Part shown: one piece after another, positions 1 through 7,955 of the stretch | How the letters are laid out: each line of letters opens with the position of its first letter | Numbering within the stretch: position 1 is the stretch's first letter | Source: Formivibrio citricus | Lineage (GTDB): Bacteria; Pseudomonadota; Gammaproteobacteria; Burkholderiales; Chitinibacteraceae | Length of the DNA stretch: 64,000 bases | Assembly: GCF_900115065.1 (NCBI RefSeq) | Contig: NZ_FOVE01000019.1 | Coordinates: forward strand, 1-64,000 | Reading direction: 5' to 3' | Made by a program: the position numbers and the translations under genes | The notes under the pieces: generated by a model | Database searches by the model: none | What the model was told of the DNA's origin: nothing | What the model saw: the letters and a program-made list of their open reading frames with translations, nothing else

Positions 1-187
<187 letters not shown>

Positions 188-354
188 CTAGTAGTCAGTC
201 ACACAGATTCTGCTATGTTCGTCACGCCCTGCATCCCCATGCGCTTTGTCGCTCATCCTCGCCATAGCCCTGCTATGGCTGCGGTTCACTTCGTGCGCAT
301 GGGGCGCAGATGCGCGTCTCGGCATCTACGCGAACCTGCGTGACTGACTACTAG
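188..354. repeat. Large imperfect palindrome (hairpin repeat, 167 bp)
   Basis: The outer arms CTAGTAGTCAGTCAC (188-202) and its exact reverse complement (340-354) enclose further paired segments: CCCCATGCGC (235-244) with GCGCATGGGG (295-304), and GCCATAG (261-267) with CTATGGC (273-279) around a short loop. The whole segment can fold back on itself. It lies in the gap upstream of gmk. The structure suggests a REP/MITE-like element; no transposase is encoded. Confidence 0.8.
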
Positions 355-427
355 TTCTCAGAATGTCTTTATTTTAACGGCTCGCTGGGCGGGCCATGCA
401 TTTTTCTTGGCTGGGCGTTTGTGGGCG

Positions 428-796
428 CTACAAGCCGGCCCCTGCTCCATGTTGCCGCAGCCAGCTCACCGCGCGTTCATAATCCGGCAATGCCCGCTCC
501 ACCGCATCCCAGAAATGGCGGCTGTGTGTCGGTTCGAGCCGGTGGGCGAGTTCATGCACCACGATGTAGTCGAGCACCTTCAGGGGCAGCAGCATCGTGC
601 GCCAGTGAAAATTCAGCGTGCCGTCCGCCGAGCACGATCCCCAACGGTGGCCGAGCTCCATGACCCGAATGCCGGGTACTTGGACTCCCAGCATGGGCTG
701 ATAGCGGCGCAAGCGCTCGGGGATGCGTTCTTGGCCTTTCTGGCGATAGAACGCCTTGAACTGCTCACGGGCATCAGAGAGCTTGTGCGCGGCCAT
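428..796 (-). CDS. YgjP-like zinc metallopeptidase domain protein (short form)
   Basis: This 122-residue protein carries the C-terminal half of the YgjP/DUF45 (M48-like) family: WGSC at residues 52-55, then HELAH at 81-85, where the two His would bind zinc and the Glu would be catalytic, and a third conserved region ending HSRHFW. Family members are usually about 230-250 residues. Here an in-frame TGA lies a few codons upstream of the start, so the N-terminal beta-rich half is absent. It is therefore either a truncated gene or a naturally short form. It lies between yicC and gmk on their strand. A TATAAT-like hexamer lies about 30 nt upstream of the start. Confidence 0.7.
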   Translation of the reverse strand: MAAHKLSDAREQFKAFYRQKGQERIPERLRRYQPMLGVQVPGIRVMELGHRWGSCSADGTLNFHWRTMLLPLKVLDYIVVHELAHRLEPTHSRHFWDAVERALPDYERAVSWLRQHGAGAGL

Positions 797-856
797 GATG
801 ATCCGTGATCAAAACAATGGGCGGATTATAGCGCCGCTTGCGGCATAGTCTGCCAA

Positions 857-891
857 TGAAAAACCCGCAAAGCCTTGAGCGATGCGGGTTT
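857..891 (-). terminator. Rho-independent terminator after yicC
   Basis: On the minus strand a hairpin with CCCGCA pairing to TGCGGG and a loop of about 13 nt is followed by a run of T. It sits just downstream of the yicC stop codon. Confidence 0.75.
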
Positions 892-919
892 GTGGCGCCG
901 GATGGAACGGTATGAAACG

Positions 920-1789
920 CTATTCGATGTTTTGCACCTGCTCCCGCATCTGCTCAATGAGCACCTTCAACTCCATCGAAACCCGGCTGGAATCGACGGC
1001 GACGGATTTGGAGCCGAGCGTGTTGGCTTCGCGGTTGAGTTCCTGCATCAGGAAATCGAGGCGTTTGCCGACCACGCCGCCTTTTTTCAGGATGTGGCGC
1101 AGTTCGTCAAGGTGCGTGACCAGCCGGTCGAGCTCTTCGGCGACATCGATGCGCTGGGCGAAGAGGACGATTTCCTGGCGGATGCGTTCTTCGTCGTGGC
1201 TGCCGAGCGCGTCCTGCAGGCGCTGGGTGAGGCGGGCTTCGTAGTCTGCAACGATCTGCGGCAGGCGCGGCTTGATGCCTTCGACCAGCGTTTGCATCTG
1301 CGTGGCGCGGTCGGTGAGCAGCGCGGCGAGCTTTTCGCCTTCGCGGCCACGGTTGGCGATGAAATCGACGAGCGCGGCATCGAGCAGCTCCAGCGCGGCG
1401 GCTTGCAGGGTTTCCGGGGGCAGCGCGTCCGTGGCCAGTACGCCGGGCCAGCGCAGCACTTCACCGATACTCAAGGGGCGGGCTTCGGGCGCAAAGCTGG
1501 ACAGTTCCTGACCCAGTTGCAGCAGGGATTCGGCGAGCTTGCGGTTGAGCTGCAGCGAAGCCGAATCGGCGCCCTGTTGGGCGTTGAAGGCAATGCGGCA
1601 TTCCACCTTGCCGCGCGACAGCTTGGCGGCGATCTTTTCGCGGATGGCGCTTTCCAGCGGGCGGAATTCCTCGGGCAGGCGCAGCGAGGCATCAAGGAAG
1701 CGGTGGTTGACGGCGCGCAGTTCCACGAGGAGTACGCCTTGCGGCCATTCGCGTTGGGCGCTGGCGTAGCCGGTCATGCTGTAGATCAT
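920..1789 (-). CDS. yicC: YicC family endoribonuclease-like protein
   Basis: This 289-residue protein begins MIYSMTGYASA, the conserved N-terminus of the YicC family, and ends with the DUF1732-type helix region (ELNREANTLGSKS...). Length matches the family (about 290). E. coli YicC is linked to RNA turnover; the family role in betaproteobacteria is inferred from homology. It is divergent from the protein kinase gene at 1896 and has its own terminator. Normally yicC is directly followed by gmk; here a short metallopeptidase gene intervenes. Confidence 0.93.
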   Translation of the reverse strand: MIYSMTGYASAQREWPQGVLLVELRAVNHRFLDASLRLPEEFRPLESAIREKIAAKLSRGKVECRIAFNAQQGADSASLQLNRKLAESLLQLGQELSSFAPEARPLSIGEVLRWPGVLATDALPPETLQAAALELLDAALVDFIANRGREGEKLAALLTDRATQMQTLVEGIKPRLPQIVADYEARLTQRLQDALGSHDEERIRQEIVLFAQRIDVAEELDRLVTHLDELRHILKKGGVVGKRLDFLMQELNREANTLGSKSVAVDSSRVSMELKVLIEQMREQVQNIE

Positions 1790-1895
1790 GTCGAATCCTG
1801 TTCAAGGGGTGGTTTGTCCGGGTGATGCGGCGCAGCTTTACTTTCGCCGATCCAAAACCCAGAATGTGATAGCGAGAGTATAACCAATCCAGAGA

Positions 1896-2870
1896 ATGCC
1901 GACCCCAAACGTCCCGCCGCTGGCCCGCGGTTACCAATTGCAGAATTACACCATTGCGAAGCTGCTTTCTGCGGGCGGGTTCAGTATCGTCTATCTGGCG
2001 CACGACGAAAACGATTACCCGGTCGCGATCAAGGAATACCTGCCCAACTCGCTGGAGCTGCGGCGCGAGAACAATGCGCTGGTGCAGGCCACGAACGAAA
2101 ACAACTCGATCATGTTCAAGCATGGTCTCAAGTGTTTCTTCGAGGAAGGCAAGACGCTGGCGCGCATCCGCCATCCCAACATTGTGCGCGTGATCAATTT
2201 CTTCCGCGCCAACGAAACCGTCTACATGGTGATGGAATACGAGCGCGGACGCACCTTGCAGAAGGAAATCCAGCTCAAGCGCGACCGCGAAGGGGTCAGC
2301 GAGAAACTGATCCGCCACGTGTTTCTGCAGGTGCTCAACGGCCTGCGCGAAGTCCACCTGCACAAGCTGCTGCACCTTGACGTCAAGCCGGCCAACATCT
2401 ACATCCGCAAGGACATGACGCCGCTACTGCTGGATTTCGGCTCGGCGCGTCAGGCGCTCACCGGCGAGCATAGCCGTCTTGCGCCGATGTACACGCCGGG
2501 TTTTGCCGCGCCCGAGCAGTATCGCCGTCAGGAGCCGCTGGGGCCGTGGACCGACATCTACGGGATCGGCGCTTCAATGTATGCCTGCATTGCCGGATGT
2601 TCGCCGCCTTCGGCCGAGCAGCGGGAAAAAGACCCCCAGCCCCTCAACTTGCACAGCCTGTTTGGCGACCGGTATTCGCCTGAGCTGCTCGACATCATCG
2701 AATATTGTCTGCAGCTTGAGCACGAAAAGCGTCCGCAGAGCGTGCACCAGTTGCAGAAAGCGCTGCAGGAACCGGCATCGCCGCCAAGGAAGAAAGGATC
2801 GGTGCTGCATGCGATCAAGCGCAAGTGGTTTGGCTTCACTCGCATGAGCAACCAACAACAAACCGAATGA
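1896..2870 (+). CDS. Serine/threonine protein kinase, non-RD type
   Basis: This 324-residue protein has a single Hanks-type kinase domain: a Gly-rich loop near 24-33, ATP-anchoring Lys in VAIKEY (K46), a catalytic loop HLDVKPAN with Asp162, DFGSA at 180-184 and an APEQ segment. The usual HRD Arg is Leu, which makes it a non-RD kinase, a class that normally does not need activation-loop phosphorylation. No transmembrane segment or PASTA repeat is visible; the C-terminus is a short basic tail. The stop codon overlaps the start of the PP2C phosphatase gene (ATGA), so the two are translationally coupled and probably act on the same targets, which I cannot identify. The family pairs with secretion systems in some bacteria, but no such genes are nearby. 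Confidence 0.92.
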   Translation: MPTPNVPPLARGYQLQNYTIAKLLSAGGFSIVYLAHDENDYPVAIKEYLPNSLELRRENNALVQATNENNSIMFKHGLKCFFEEGKTLARIRHPNIVRVINFFRANETVYMVMEYERGRTLQKEIQLKRDREGVSEKLIRHVFLQVLNGLREVHLHKLLHLDVKPANIYIRKDMTPLLLDFGSARQALTGEHSRLAPMYTPGFAAPEQYRRQEPLGPWTDIYGIGASMYACIAGCSPPSAEQREKDPQPLNLHSLFGDRYSPELLDIIEYCLQLEHEKRPQSVHQLQKALQEPASPPRKKGSVLHAIKRKWFGFTRMSNQQQTE

Positions 2871-3784
2871 AATTCACCGTCTACCAGGATAGCCGCAAGG
2901 GCGGCCGCAAATACAATCAGGACCGGGTGGGGTATTCCTACAGCCGGGATGCGTTGCTGCTGGTCGTCGCCGACGGCATGGGCGGCCATCTGCATGGCGA
3001 AGTGGCGGCGCAGATCACGGTCGAACTGATCTGCGACCAGTTCCAGAAAAAAGCCAAGCCGGTGCTGGCGCGTCCGGCGCAGTTCCTGACCGATACGTTC
3101 AATCTGTGCCACGATGCGATCTTCAGCTATGCCGCCAACCATCACATGGTCGAGGTGCCGCGTACAACCTGTGTGGCCTGCGTGGTGCAGGACGGCATCG
3201 CCTATTGGGCGCACGTCGGTGATTCGCGCCTCTACCTCGTGCGCGGTGACAAGGTCGTCGCGCGCACGCGCGATCATTCCAAGGTGCGCAAGATGGTCGA
3301 TGCCGGTCTGATTACGCCGGAAGAGGCCAGGAACCACTCGGAAAAGAACAAGATCTACACCTGCCTGGGCGGTTTCTATCCGCCGGAAATCGAATCGGGC
3401 GGCAAGGTGGCGCTGGTCAACGGCGATAGCCTGCTGCTCTGCACGGACGGCTTCTGGGGCGAGCTCGCCGAGCACGAAATCACGCACTTTATGTCTTCAT
3501 TTCCGGTGCTTTTCGCAGTGCCGCAGCTCATGGATCGTGCCGAGATCCGCGGCGGCAAGGATGGCGACAATCTCTCGGCGCTGGCGGTCAACTGGCACGA
3601 GGACGAGAGTCCGGTCAGCAGCGAGCAGGACTTCATCTCGACGATGCGGCTCGATGCCAATACGATCAGCACGCACATCAGCCAGATGAAGTCCGGAGGC
3701 AAGCAGGAAGACGAAGTGACCGAGGACGATATCGAGAAGGCGATTGCCGAGATTCAGGCGGCGATCAGGAAATATTCGAAGTAG
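2867..3784 (+). CDS. PP2C-type protein phosphatase
   Basis: This 305-residue cytoplasmic protein has the PPM signature blocks: NQDR near residue 17, DGMGG with metal-binding Asp36, and GDSRLY. The start is placed at the ATG overlapping the kinase stop codon (ATGA); a longer in-frame reading from 2825 would lie inside the kinase gene and lacks family similarity. It would remove phosphates placed by the upstream kinase. The last ~60 residues are acidic and Lys-rich, beyond the usual PP2C core. Confidence 0.92.
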   Translation: MKFTVYQDSRKGGRKYNQDRVGYSYSRDALLLVVADGMGGHLHGEVAAQITVELICDQFQKKAKPVLARPAQFLTDTFNLCHDAIFSYAANHHMVEVPRTTCVACVVQDGIAYWAHVGDSRLYLVRGDKVVARTRDHSKVRKMVDAGLITPEEARNHSEKNKIYTCLGGFYPPEIESGGKVALVNGDSLLLCTDGFWGELAEHEITHFMSSFPVLFAVPQLMDRAEIRGGKDGDNLSALAVNWHEDESPVSSEQDFISTMRLDANTISTHISQMKSGGKQEDEVTEDDIEKAIAEIQAAIRKYSK

Positions 3785-3807
3785 GCTTAACCTGGAAACC
3801 TCAGTTG

Positions 3808-3936
3808 AACCACAGAGGTACAGAGAACACCGAGGAAAAACAAGTCGTTATGCCTTGAGATTGCTTCACCCCATGGCTAAGCAATGCCACAACGCACAAG
3901 GGACTGATTTTTCGTTTTTCTCCCCGTCTCTGTGGT
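3808..3936. repeat. Dispersed ACCACAGAG-type inverted repeat
   Basis: The arm starting AACCACAGAGG at 3808 with its GGAAAAAC extension is mirrored by GTTTTTC...TCTCTGTGGT ending at 3936. A related element lies at 7868-7945 and a divergent one at 48620-48679. It fills most of the 301-bp gap between the phosphatase and wbaP; nothing else was recognised in 3785-4085. Confidence 0.65.
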
Positions 3937-4085
3937 GAGAGATTTAGGTCTAATCAGTCCACAATAGGCGAACGAACCAAAGCAGGTTGCGGGAGGCCGG
4001 AGCGCAGAAACCGGAATGTACATGCGAGTACATGAGGATTTCGAGCACCGCCCGACCGCAAGATGCGAAGACGCAGCCGCCTGTT

Positions 4086-5543
4086 TCAATAGGCACCTTT
4101 ACCGGTCAGCACCGTACGCACGGTCTTGCACAGGATCGCGATGTCGTACCACAGGTTCCAGTTCTTCACGTACCACGCATCCAGTGCCACGCGCTCGTCA
4201 TAGGTGGTTTCGTTGCGGCCGGAAACCTGCCACAGGCCCGTGAGACCCGGTCGGGCTTCGAGGTAGAAGTCCACGCGCTCGGCGTAGCGCTCCAGTTCCG
4301 CTTCGATGATCGGGCGCGGGCCGACGAGGCTCATTTCGCCCTTCAACACGTTCCACAGTTGCGGAATCTCGTCGAGGCTGGTTTTGCGCAGGAAGGCGCC
4401 GATCCGGGTGATGCGCGGGTCGTTCTTGAGCTTGAAATCCTTGTCCCACTCGGCGCGAGCTTCGGCGCTGGTGGCGAGCAGGTGTTCGAGCACTTCCTTC
4501 GAGTTGTGCACCATGGTGCGGAATTTCCAGCACTTGAACGGCTTGCCGTTCATGCCGACGCGCACGTGGCCGAAAAAGACTTCGCCCGGCCCACCCTGGC
4601 GCTTGATCTGCCAGGCCACGTAGGCGAACAGCGGGGAGAGCATCAGCAGTCCGCAGAAAGCGCCACAGAAATCGAACACGCGTTTGAGCAACATCAGCGA
4701 CGGCGAGGCCAGATTGTTGCGCACCCGCAGCAGCAGTACTTCGTGGCTGAAGAAGTGGTTGGCGGTTACGCCGAACAGCGGCAGGCCGGCCAGCGGCGGG
4801 ATGACGTGCATGTCTTTGTAGCGCAGGCTCAGAAGCTCGATCTCGCTCTGTGCGTTGCGCAGTTCGTCTTCGTTCACGGCGATGGTGACGTGCGGGTGGT
4901 TTTGCTGCTCCAGCCAGGGCAGCAATTCGCCCGCGGAAAGCCGCACCACGGGCAAGGTCTTGCCCTCTTCAACCTCAAGCCGATCCGGCGCGTCGCTGTC
5001 CACGGAAACGAAGCAGCGCACCTCGAAGCCCAGCAGCCGTTCGCTGCGCATTGCGCGCCAGGCTTCCACTGCATTCTGCCCGCAACCGATGATCACGGTC
5101 GGCAATTGCCAGCGCTGCATTGTCAGCAGCCAGGACTTCATGCGCGAGCGCAGCAGCGGCACCAGCACGAGTGCCAACCCCCAAGATACCGGCCACAGGA
5201 AGCGCGAGATCGGCCATTTGGCGAACAGCACGACCATGCCGTTGAGCAGCGCTGCGAGCACCAGGCTGCGCAGGATCTCCAGCAGCTCGTCCCAGAACGG
5301 CAGGCGCAGGCTGTAGTGGCCTCGCCACCAGAAGGTGCCGACCGTCAGCACGGCCAGAATCAGGAAAGCCAGCGCCTGCTGGCTGCCTTCGGCCGACCAC
5401 CAGTAGAAGATGTCCGGGCGGATGCGGTGGCTGCGCAGCAGCACCAGCAGGATCGATGCGCCGGCGAAGGCCAGCAGCAAAGCAGCAAAATCGGCGAGCG
5501 CCAGCCAGGGTTTGGCGGTTTCCGCGCGTTGGTGAATGGCCAT
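4086..5543 (-). CDS. wbaP: Undecaprenyl-phosphate sugar phosphotransferase (WbaP-like)
   Basis: This 485-residue membrane protein would start polysaccharide repeat-unit synthesis by moving a hexose-1-phosphate from a UDP-sugar to undecaprenyl phosphate. The N-terminal ~130 residues hold several hydrophobic helices, the middle is a CoA-binding-like domain, and the C-terminal ~200 residues are the bacterial sugar transferase domain with KRVFDF, the WKFRTM motif, DEIPQLWNVLKG, LVGPRP and PGLTGLWQVSGR. Length and layout match WbaP-type enzymes. It is the last gene of the minus-strand polysaccharide locus; its start overlaps the stop of the preceding glycosyltransferase by 1 nt. Galactose specificity is by family analogy only. 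Confidence 0.9.
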   Translation of the reverse strand: MAIHQRAETAKPWLALADFAALLLAFAGASILLVLLRSHRIRPDIFYWWSAEGSQQALAFLILAVLTVGTFWWRGHYSLRLPFWDELLEILRSLVLAALLNGMVVLFAKWPISRFLWPVSWGLALVLVPLLRSRMKSWLLTMQRWQLPTVIIGCGQNAVEAWRAMRSERLLGFEVRCFVSVDSDAPDRLEVEEGKTLPVVRLSAGELLPWLEQQNHPHVTIAVNEDELRNAQSEIELLSLRYKDMHVIPPLAGLPLFGVTANHFFSHEVLLLRVRNNLASPSLMLLKRVFDFCGAFCGLLMLSPLFAYVAWQIKRQGGPGEVFFGHVRVGMNGKPFKCWKFRTMVHNSKEVLEHLLATSAEARAEWDKDFKLKNDPRITRIGAFLRKTSLDEIPQLWNVLKGEMSLVGPRPIIEAELERYAERVDFYLEARPGLTGLWQVSGRNETTYDERVALDAWYVKNWNLWYDIAILCKTVRTVLTGKGAY

Positions 5544-6619
5544 TATTTCTCCGTCAAACCATAAACCCGGTTCAAGTTTTCCATCATTGTATCGAGCGAA
5601 TAGTGCGCGCGGGCAAAAGCCTTGGCCTGCGCGCCCAGCCGCTGGCGTTCGCCCCGGCTTTCGATCAATGGCACGAGGCGGGCGAGGAAGTCGTCGCGGT
5701 CATTCGCCAGCCAGCCGTTCTCGCCGTCTTTGACCAGATCGCGGTTGCCGACCACGTTGGTCGCGACCACGGGCAAGCCCGCCGCCATGGCCTCGATCAC
5801 CGCGACCGGTAGCCCTTCCCAGCGCGAGGTCTGGATGTAGATGTCGAGCGTGGCAAGCTGTTTGAGCGCTTCGGCGCGGTCCACCCAGCCGGTCAGTTGC
5901 ACGCCGGCGTTTTTCAGCGCGGTTTCGCCCGATTCGTCGCCGCCGCCGATCCAGACGAATTCCACGCCCGCGCCGCGCAGGGCCTCGGCGATACTGGCAA
6001 AGAGCTCCGGGTTGCGCGCCAGCGCCACGCGGCCGACGGTGCCGATGCGCACGATATTTTCATTGCCGGGGGCTGCCGGTATTGCATCCAGATCGACCCC
6101 GTTGCAGACCACCTCTACCCGGTTGGTCAGGTTGGCGCGGATCTGCTCAGCTTCCGAGGGCGAGCAGGCGATGAACGTGACCGGGATGCGCGCGAGCAGT
6201 TTCTCGATCAGCAGGAAGACGGTGTTCTTCAGCCGCCCTTCGGCGCGTTGCAGGAAAGACAGGCCGTGCGGCGAGAAGAACCAGCGCGGCCCGCGATGGA
6301 ACACGCTGGTCAGCCGCCCCAAGGCCCCTGCCTTGGACGAATGCAGATGCACCACGTCCGGCCGGATGCGGCGCAGCTCCTGGGTCAGCATCCGCCCGGC
6401 GTGCCAGTCCGCTCCGGGCTTGATCGCGCGCACCATCGGCAACTGGATGAATTCGATGCGGGCATCGAACAGCGCACGCCAGTTGGCCGGTGTTTCCTCG
6501 CGTAGCGAATGGATCACCGTAACCGCCTGACCAACCTGTGCCTGGCGGTTGGCGATGGCGCTGACCATCGACAGCGTACCGGCGCCGAAGGATTCGACGA
6601 CGTGGACGATTTTGGCCAT
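5543..6619 (-). CDS. Glycosyltransferase family 4
   Basis: This 358-residue GT-B enzyme has an N-terminal acceptor-side Rossmann domain (MAKIVHVVESFGAGTLS, later VVHLHSSKAG) and a C-terminal nucleotide-sugar domain with the EX7E pattern in WEGLPVAVIEA. It likely adds a sugar to the lipid-linked repeat unit in the cytoplasm. It overlaps wbaP by 1 nt. A GGAGAGGG palindrome and the DUF559 gene separate it from the next glycosyltransferase upstream. Sugar specificity cannot be read from sequence. Confidence 0.88.
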   Translation of the reverse strand: MAKIVHVVESFGAGTLSMVSAIANRQAQVGQAVTVIHSLREETPANWRALFDARIEFIQLPMVRAIKPGADWHAGRMLTQELRRIRPDVVHLHSSKAGALGRLTSVFHRGPRWFFSPHGLSFLQRAEGRLKNTVFLLIEKLLARIPVTFIACSPSEAEQIRANLTNRVEVVCNGVDLDAIPAAPGNENIVRIGTVGRVALARNPELFASIAEALRGAGVEFVWIGGGDESGETALKNAGVQLTGWVDRAEALKQLATLDIYIQTSRWEGLPVAVIEAMAAGLPVVATNVVGNRDLVKDGENGWLANDRDDFLARLVPLIESRGERQRLGAQAKAFARAHYSLDTMMENLNRVYGLTEK

Positions 6620-6624
6620 TTATT

Positions 6625-7011
6625 TCAAATTTTCCTGTGTTCACTCCCCTCTCCCCTTGTGGGAGAGGGGTTGGGGGAGAGGGGGCAACCCAACTCTGTC
6701 CAGATACGTTCCAGTACCTCATCGGTACAGGCCAAAATTTCGTTATTCCAGAATCGCAAAATCCGGAATCCCTGCGTTTTCAACCATGCATCGCGGATTA
6801 AGTCAGTCGCTGATTCGTTGTGTTGCCCGCCATCGGCTTCAACAATCAGCCGCGCACCGAAATCCACAAAATCCACTATATAGGGACCGATGGGTTGCTG
6901 GCGCTTGAACTTTGCGCCGCCAAGCCTGTGAGCGCGCAAATGTTGCCAAAGCAATTGTTCGGCGTCAGTCATGTTTTGCCGCAAATGTTTGGCGAATCCG
7001 CGCGGCCCCAT
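6625..7011 (-). CDS. DUF559 / Vsr-like endonuclease-domain protein
   Basis: This 128-residue protein begins MGPRGFAKHLRQNMTDAEQ and contains LRAHRLGGAKFKRQ, YIVDFVDF and LIVEADGGQH, the PD-(D/E)xK-like core of DUF559 proteins related to very-short-patch-repair nucleases. Length fits the family. The start at 7011 is chosen because the upstream part of the open frame is palindrome sequence and the antisense of a glycosyltransferase. The C-terminal ~15 residues (SPNPSPTRGEG...) are encoded by the downstream palindrome. It breaks the polysaccharide operon and is bracketed by related palindromes at 6646-6686 and 7018-7053. The biological role of the family is not established; a mobile cargo or a palindrome-acting nuclease is conceivable. 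Confidence 0.8.
   Translation of the reverse strand: MGPRGFAKHLRQNMTDAEQLLWQHLRAHRLGGAKFKRQQPIGPYIVDFVDFGARLIVEADGGQHNESATDLIRDAWLKTQGFRILRFWNNEILACTDEVLERIWTELGCPLSPNPSPTRGEGSEHRKI
6646..6686. repeat. GGAGAGGG palindrome, downstream side of DUF559 gene
   Basis: CCCCTCTCCC and GGGAGAGGGG form a perfect 10-bp stem over a 5-nt loop at 6646-6670, followed by a further GGGGGAGAGGGGG tract. The same family occurs at 7018-7053 and twice at 9935-10042. It overlaps the 3' end of the DUF559 gene. Confidence 0.85.
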
Positions 7012-7017
7012 TGTTGC

Positions 7018-7053
7018 CCCCTCTCCCCGGCCCTCTCCCGCGAGGGGAGAGGG
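7018..7053. repeat. GGAGAGGG palindrome, upstream side of DUF559 gene
   Basis: CCCTCTCCC and GGGAGAGGG form a 9-bp stem over a GCGAG loop at 7031-7053, preceded by a CCCTCTCCCC half copy. It lies 6 nt upstream of the DUF559 start codon and just after the stop of the next glycosyltransferase gene. Confidence 0.85.
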
Positions 7054-7061
7054 AGTAAATA

Positions 7062-7856
7062 TCAGCCCCGCAACCAGCTCTTCAGCTTGAAGACCATCCC
7101 ATACGGTAGCAGTAGCATGGCCCGCGTGCGCAGCATGCCGATCCACGCGGCCAGCGAGCCGTCGTTGTGCCTCTGCTGTACCGCAAGGCGCGAGCACAGT
7201 TGCTGCCAGCGTTTGCCCAGCGAAATGCCGCCGGGGTCGAGCTCGTAGCGGATCAGCACGTCGGGCAGGTTGGCGACCTGGAAGCACTCGGCCAGCGTCC
7301 AGAACAGCGCGTAGTCTTCGGCGGCGCGCGCATCAAGCGGGTAGCCGCCGGCAGCCTCCACGGCGCTGCGGCGCATGACGACGGTGGGGTGGATGAAGGC
7401 CGAATTGTTCTTGAGCGCCCGGCAGATTTCCGCATGCCCGGTCGGGTGGCGCAAGACGAACTGTTCCGCGCCCTGCAGGTCGACGAAGCTTGCCGCGCCG
7501 CCGAGCAGGGCGATTTCCGGGTGTTGTTCAAGGAAGGCCGTTTGCCGGGCGAAACGGTCGGGCAGGTTTTCGTCGCCGCAATCGAGGCGCGCGATCAGCT
7601 CGTAGCCGCGCTCGGCAATCCACGCCAGCCCGGCGTTGAGCGCGTGTTCGATGCCCCGGTTTTGCGGCAGGCGCAGGAAGTGGAGTTCGCCCTGAGCGGC
7701 AAACGCGGCGCGCGCGGCTGCCTCGTCGAGCGGCTGCTTGATGCTGCCGTCGTCGACCACCAGTACGTCGCACTGCTCGTCGCTCCCGATTGAGGCAAGC
7801 GATTTCGCCAGCCCGTGCGGGTTGTTGTAGTGCGGAATCAGGCAGACCAGTTTCAT
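7062..7856 (-). CDS. Glycosyltransferase family 2 (copy 1 of a tandem pair)
   Basis: This 264-residue GT-A enzyme starts MKLVCLIPHYNNPHGLAKSL and has the nucleotide-binding VVDDGS, a metal-binding-type RLDCGDENLPDR and an AAEDYALFW acid region. It aligns over its whole length with the product of 7956-8762 (shared LIPHYNNP, NRGIEHALN, RLDCGD, NLPDVL/NLPEVL), so the two arose by duplication. It is soluble and cytoplasmic and probably extends the lipid-linked oligosaccharide. Donor and acceptor are unknown. Confidence 0.88.
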   Translation of the reverse strand: MKLVCLIPHYNNPHGLAKSLASIGSDEQCDVLVVDDGSIKQPLDEAAARAAFAAQGELHFLRLPQNRGIEHALNAGLAWIAERGYELIARLDCGDENLPDRFARQTAFLEQHPEIALLGGAASFVDLQGAEQFVLRHPTGHAEICRALKNNSAFIHPTVVMRRSAVEAAGGYPLDARAAEDYALFWTLAECFQVANLPDVLIRYELDPGGISLGKRWQQLCSRLAVQQRHNDGSLAAWIGMLRTRAMLLLPYGMVFKLKSWLRG

Positions 7857-7867
7857 TCAAAAGCCTT

Positions 7868-7945
7868 ACCACAGAGTCACAGAGCTTGGGAGAAAAGCAG
7901 AATCAGGTTCTGGTTTTTCTCTGTGTTCTCGGTACCTCTGTGGTT
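7868..7945. repeat. Dispersed ACCACAGAG-type inverted repeat
   Basis: ACCACAGAGTCACAGAG at 7868 faces CTCTGTGTTCTCGGTACCTCTGTGGT ending at 7945 in inverted orientation. It fills the gap between the two duplicated glycosyltransferases and resembles the element at 3808-3936. Confidence 0.7.
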
Positions 7946-7955
7946 CAAAAGAAGT

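Noticed and set aside
875-1825. Long plus-strand frame of 316 residues
   Set aside because: It is the complementary strand of yicC, which has family similarity.
3987-5564. Plus-strand frame of 525 residues
   Set aside because: Shadow of the WbaP-like gene; GC-rich DNA gives long spurious frames.
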